Assembly: GCA_003427395.1 (NCBI GenBank)
Contig: BFEA01000392.1
Location: 1,135,133-1,165,154, forward strand
Length of the DNA: 30,022 nucleotides
DNA from: Chara braunii
Taxonomy: Eukaryota; Streptophyta; Charophyceae; Charales; Characeae
Reading direction: 5' to 3'
Shown one piece after another: positions 28,294-30,022 of the stretch. The notes under the pieces were generated by a model that had not been told where the DNA came from, made no database searches, and saw only the letters and a program-made list of their open reading frames with translations. The first letter of the stretch is position 1, and each line of letters begins with the position of its first letter. Made by a program: the position numbers and the translations under genes.

Positions 28294-28685
28294 CTGCAAA
28301 CGCCGTGTTCAGGACAGACAAAACAACTGAGGACCGATAGAGGGAAGATGATGTGACTGAGGGATAACGTAGCGCATCCAGTGACTAAAGAGCTTGCATT
28401 GCGCACAGTGGCAGCGACTCCGTAAAAAGCGCAGCATCAACCTAATGGTAGAGCCCGGAGACGGCGACGAGAGCATGTTTATTCCAAAAAGCGCACAGTG
28501 TGCAAACAGAACCTTGCTGCCCGATGCGCCTGAGGCACACAACACGCCCTTGTTTAGGCTTTTCCTTAATTGTTTGCAGCAAGGCGCTGTACCAAAACAA
28601 GAAAGCGTATGTTCCGGCGGAATCCGGCCCAAGCTATACAGTGTTGCGCATTCATGTCACAAGAGAGACCGATGTAGCAACTGAG

Positions 28686-28787
28686 CTACCATCTTCACCC
28701 GAATAGAACGCCCGGTCATTATCGCTGCATCTGGACCGAAAGTTGTGCCAAATACGGCTATACTGACCAGGCGGGTGAAGACAGTAG
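28686..28787. mobile_element. Foldback MITE relative, copy 3 (102 bp), intronic
   Basis: The left arm 28686-28730 (CTACCATCTTCACCCGAATA, then GAACGCCCGGTCATTAT) closely matches the arms at 2176-2286. The right arm 28752-28787 lacks about nine bases. It lies within the intron of the minus-strand gene. Confidence 0.75.
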
Positions 28788-29517
28788 TACCCAGAGTGCC
28801 CAGAACAAGTGTGCAGTGCAGAGTGCAGCCCAACTTGCTTCTCTGCGTTCTCCTTGGGCTCACATGTCTCGGTGAAAAGGGGAAAAAAAAAAGAAAAGAA
28901 AATGCACTTTTTTTTTGGAAAAAGGAAAGAACTGGTATAAGGTCATTTCCAGCTTCCAAGTTCCAACTGATTGACCTTTAGACTTTTCTTTTTTTCATTT
29001 CTGACCCTTTTTCCGGGCTTTCCCATATTCGATTCTGCCCCTTGGTTGGGCATGCATGCATGCATGCTTCACACTTTTCACACTATGTACATGCTTTTGG
29101 CTCCGCCCTGCTTGGCGATGCTTGCCTAAAAGTGCGACTCCTATCGAAAATGACGATACGATCATTGGCGGATGCGCTGGATGCACACATCGCAGCGTCT
29201 TGCGAATTATGTAGCACATACAAGGTGAGAGTTCTATGTGCCAACTTCATTCCACAGAGTGCAGAGTTGCAGAGTTGAAATGACATAAGAGAGTGCGAAG
29301 CAGAGTTTGCACAGGGTTTCCATCATTTTCATTCCACAGAGTGCAGAGTTCTTTTCTTCGTTTTCCCCTCCTTTTTCTTTTTCATGGGGATATCCCCATA
29401 CACTTTTGTATTTATTTGACTCCATCTCAGGAATCAAAACCACAATCTGTTCGCTCGAGAGAGTGTATGTGTATACCCCTCAGCCACATGCAGTGAGACA
29501 GATGAGAGGATAGTTAC
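28788..29517. other. Intron sequence with short repeats
   Basis: ATTCCACAGAGTGCAGAGTT occurs at about 29249 and 29333, with related GTGCAGAGTGCAG near 28815. A (GCAT)n palindrome lies at 29050-29067. Poly-A/poly-T patches occur at 28880-28916. No other exon recognised. Confidence 0.45.
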
Positions 29518-29676
29518 CTTTTTGCTGGAGGCCTCTTTCTGTCCTTTCTCACCGGGACGAGCATCCTGGGGTGTCATTTCTCTTTGGCCCATTTCAGCTG
29601 CACGGATCCCAGCTCTGATCGCAACGTAATTGACCCTGTCAATCTCCCGCTCAAAGAAGTTTCGCATATATTGTTT
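29518..29676 (-). CDS. Internal exon of the same unrecognised gene
   Basis: 53 codons, exactly 159 nt, bounded by an acceptor (CATCAG/A; AG at 29678-29677) and a donor (AAAAAG/GTAACT; GT at 29517-29516), phase 0 at both ends. The peptide includes YMRNFFEREIDRVNYVAIRA, then GIRAAEMGQREMTPQDARPG, and ends EKGQKEASSKK, continuing directly into GAQKAAAEKEAYD of the terminal exon. Charged and probably helical, with no signal peptide or membrane segment visible. Matching splice phases and protein-like composition are the evidence; homology is not established. The preceding intron runs into a CA array and the adapter, so the gene's 5' end cannot be followed. Confidence 0.6.
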
Positions 29677-29765
29677 CTGATGTCAGCATGGTTCACCCAG
29701 CACAAACAAAATAAACAAGAACAAAAGTGAGATGATAGATTTGGGAGAGAAAAAACAAAGCAGTG

Positions 29766-29766
<1 letters not shown>

Positions 29767-29816
<50 letters not shown>
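29767..29816. repeat. (CA)n microsatellite
   Basis: About 25 CA units ending four bases before the adapter artefact. Confidence 0.9.
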
Positions 29817-29819
<3 letters not shown>

Positions 29820-29857
29820 CTGTCTCTTATACACATCTAGATGTGTATAAGAGACAG
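29820..29857. other. Complete Nextera mate-pair junction adapter (contaminant)
   Basis: All 38 bases of the palindromic junction are present: CTGTCTCTTATACACATCT (29820-29838) and AGATGTGTATAAGAGACAG (29839-29857). This is a library construct, so the DNA to its left and right need not be neighbours in the genome. Confidence 0.98.
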
Positions 29858-30022
29858 GATTTCTCTAGTGATTGCGCGCCGGTAGCACTTGCTTTATTGC
29901 TCGCTTGATTGCTCGCTTGATTGGTCACTTGATTGGTCACTTGATTGCTCGCTTGATTGGTCACTTGATTGGTCACTTGATTGCTCACTCGATTGGTCAC
30001 TTGATTGCTCGCTTGATTGGTC
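29858..30022 (+). repeat. Third fragment of the duplicated module (12-bp satellite)
   Basis: 29858-29903 matches copy A 3205-3250 (ATTTCTCTAGTGATTGCGCG...). The satellite units then follow the order of copy B, including the diagnostic starred pair. 29928-30022 is identical to 18932-19026 (95 bp). It runs off the window. Confidence 0.9.

Overview
The window looks like nuclear DNA of a streptophyte (green plant lineage). The only gene that can be named with confidence is an uninterrupted cytosolic 40S ribosomal protein S18 (uS13) of plant type, 152 codons, at 13939-14397 (+). Most of the rest is repetitive: long GA/CT, GT/CA and polypyrimidine tracts, minisatellites, foldback and TIR elements, a tRNA-derived SINE and a LINE scrap. 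One N gap (18338-18931) and two single Ns (2622, 27076) are present. Two relics of the Nextera mate-pair junction adapter (2554-2587, 29820-29857) show that this is a short-read/mate-pair assembly that was not fully cleaned. A charophyte alga such as Chara would fit, but that is inference only.

Layout. 1-about 4470 (copy A) and about 14940-20255 (copy B) are two direct copies of one roughly 5-kb repeat-rich module, on either side of a 10-kb block that holds RPS18. Copy B carries an extra 1.18 kb (16490-17666). Copy A carries a 111-bp foldback element (2176-2286) where copy B has only a 10-bp residue. 4471-13124 is transposon-rich and partly AT-rich. It holds a 54-bp-arm hairpin, a minisatellite of about 80 bp, a TIR element family sharing a CTTGGCCCA end motif, a LINE endonuclease start, a 128-bp tandem duplication, a 160-bp inverted repeat and an intact SINE with 12-bp target-site duplications. 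13125-14880 is the RPS18 locus. 20256-24370 holds short tandem repeats, a 520-bp TIR element built from a GGGG-phased degenerate repeat, and a 283-bp MITE with perfect 12-bp TIRs and perfect 8-bp target duplications. 24372-27700 is mostly non-coding, with long CT arrays.

At the right end, two phase-matched exons on the minus strand (28102-28293 and 29518-29676) form the 3' end of an unrecognised protein gene. Its upstream exons are lost beyond the adapter at 29820. The sequence after that adapter (29858-30022) returns to the 12-bp satellite of the duplicated module. It is identical over 95 bp to the right edge of the N gap in copy B, so it probably belongs in that gap rather than next to the minus-strand gene.

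I see no operon-like or defence-like system. The most informative content is the set of apparently lineage-specific mobile elements and the assembly faults that affect how the duplication is read.
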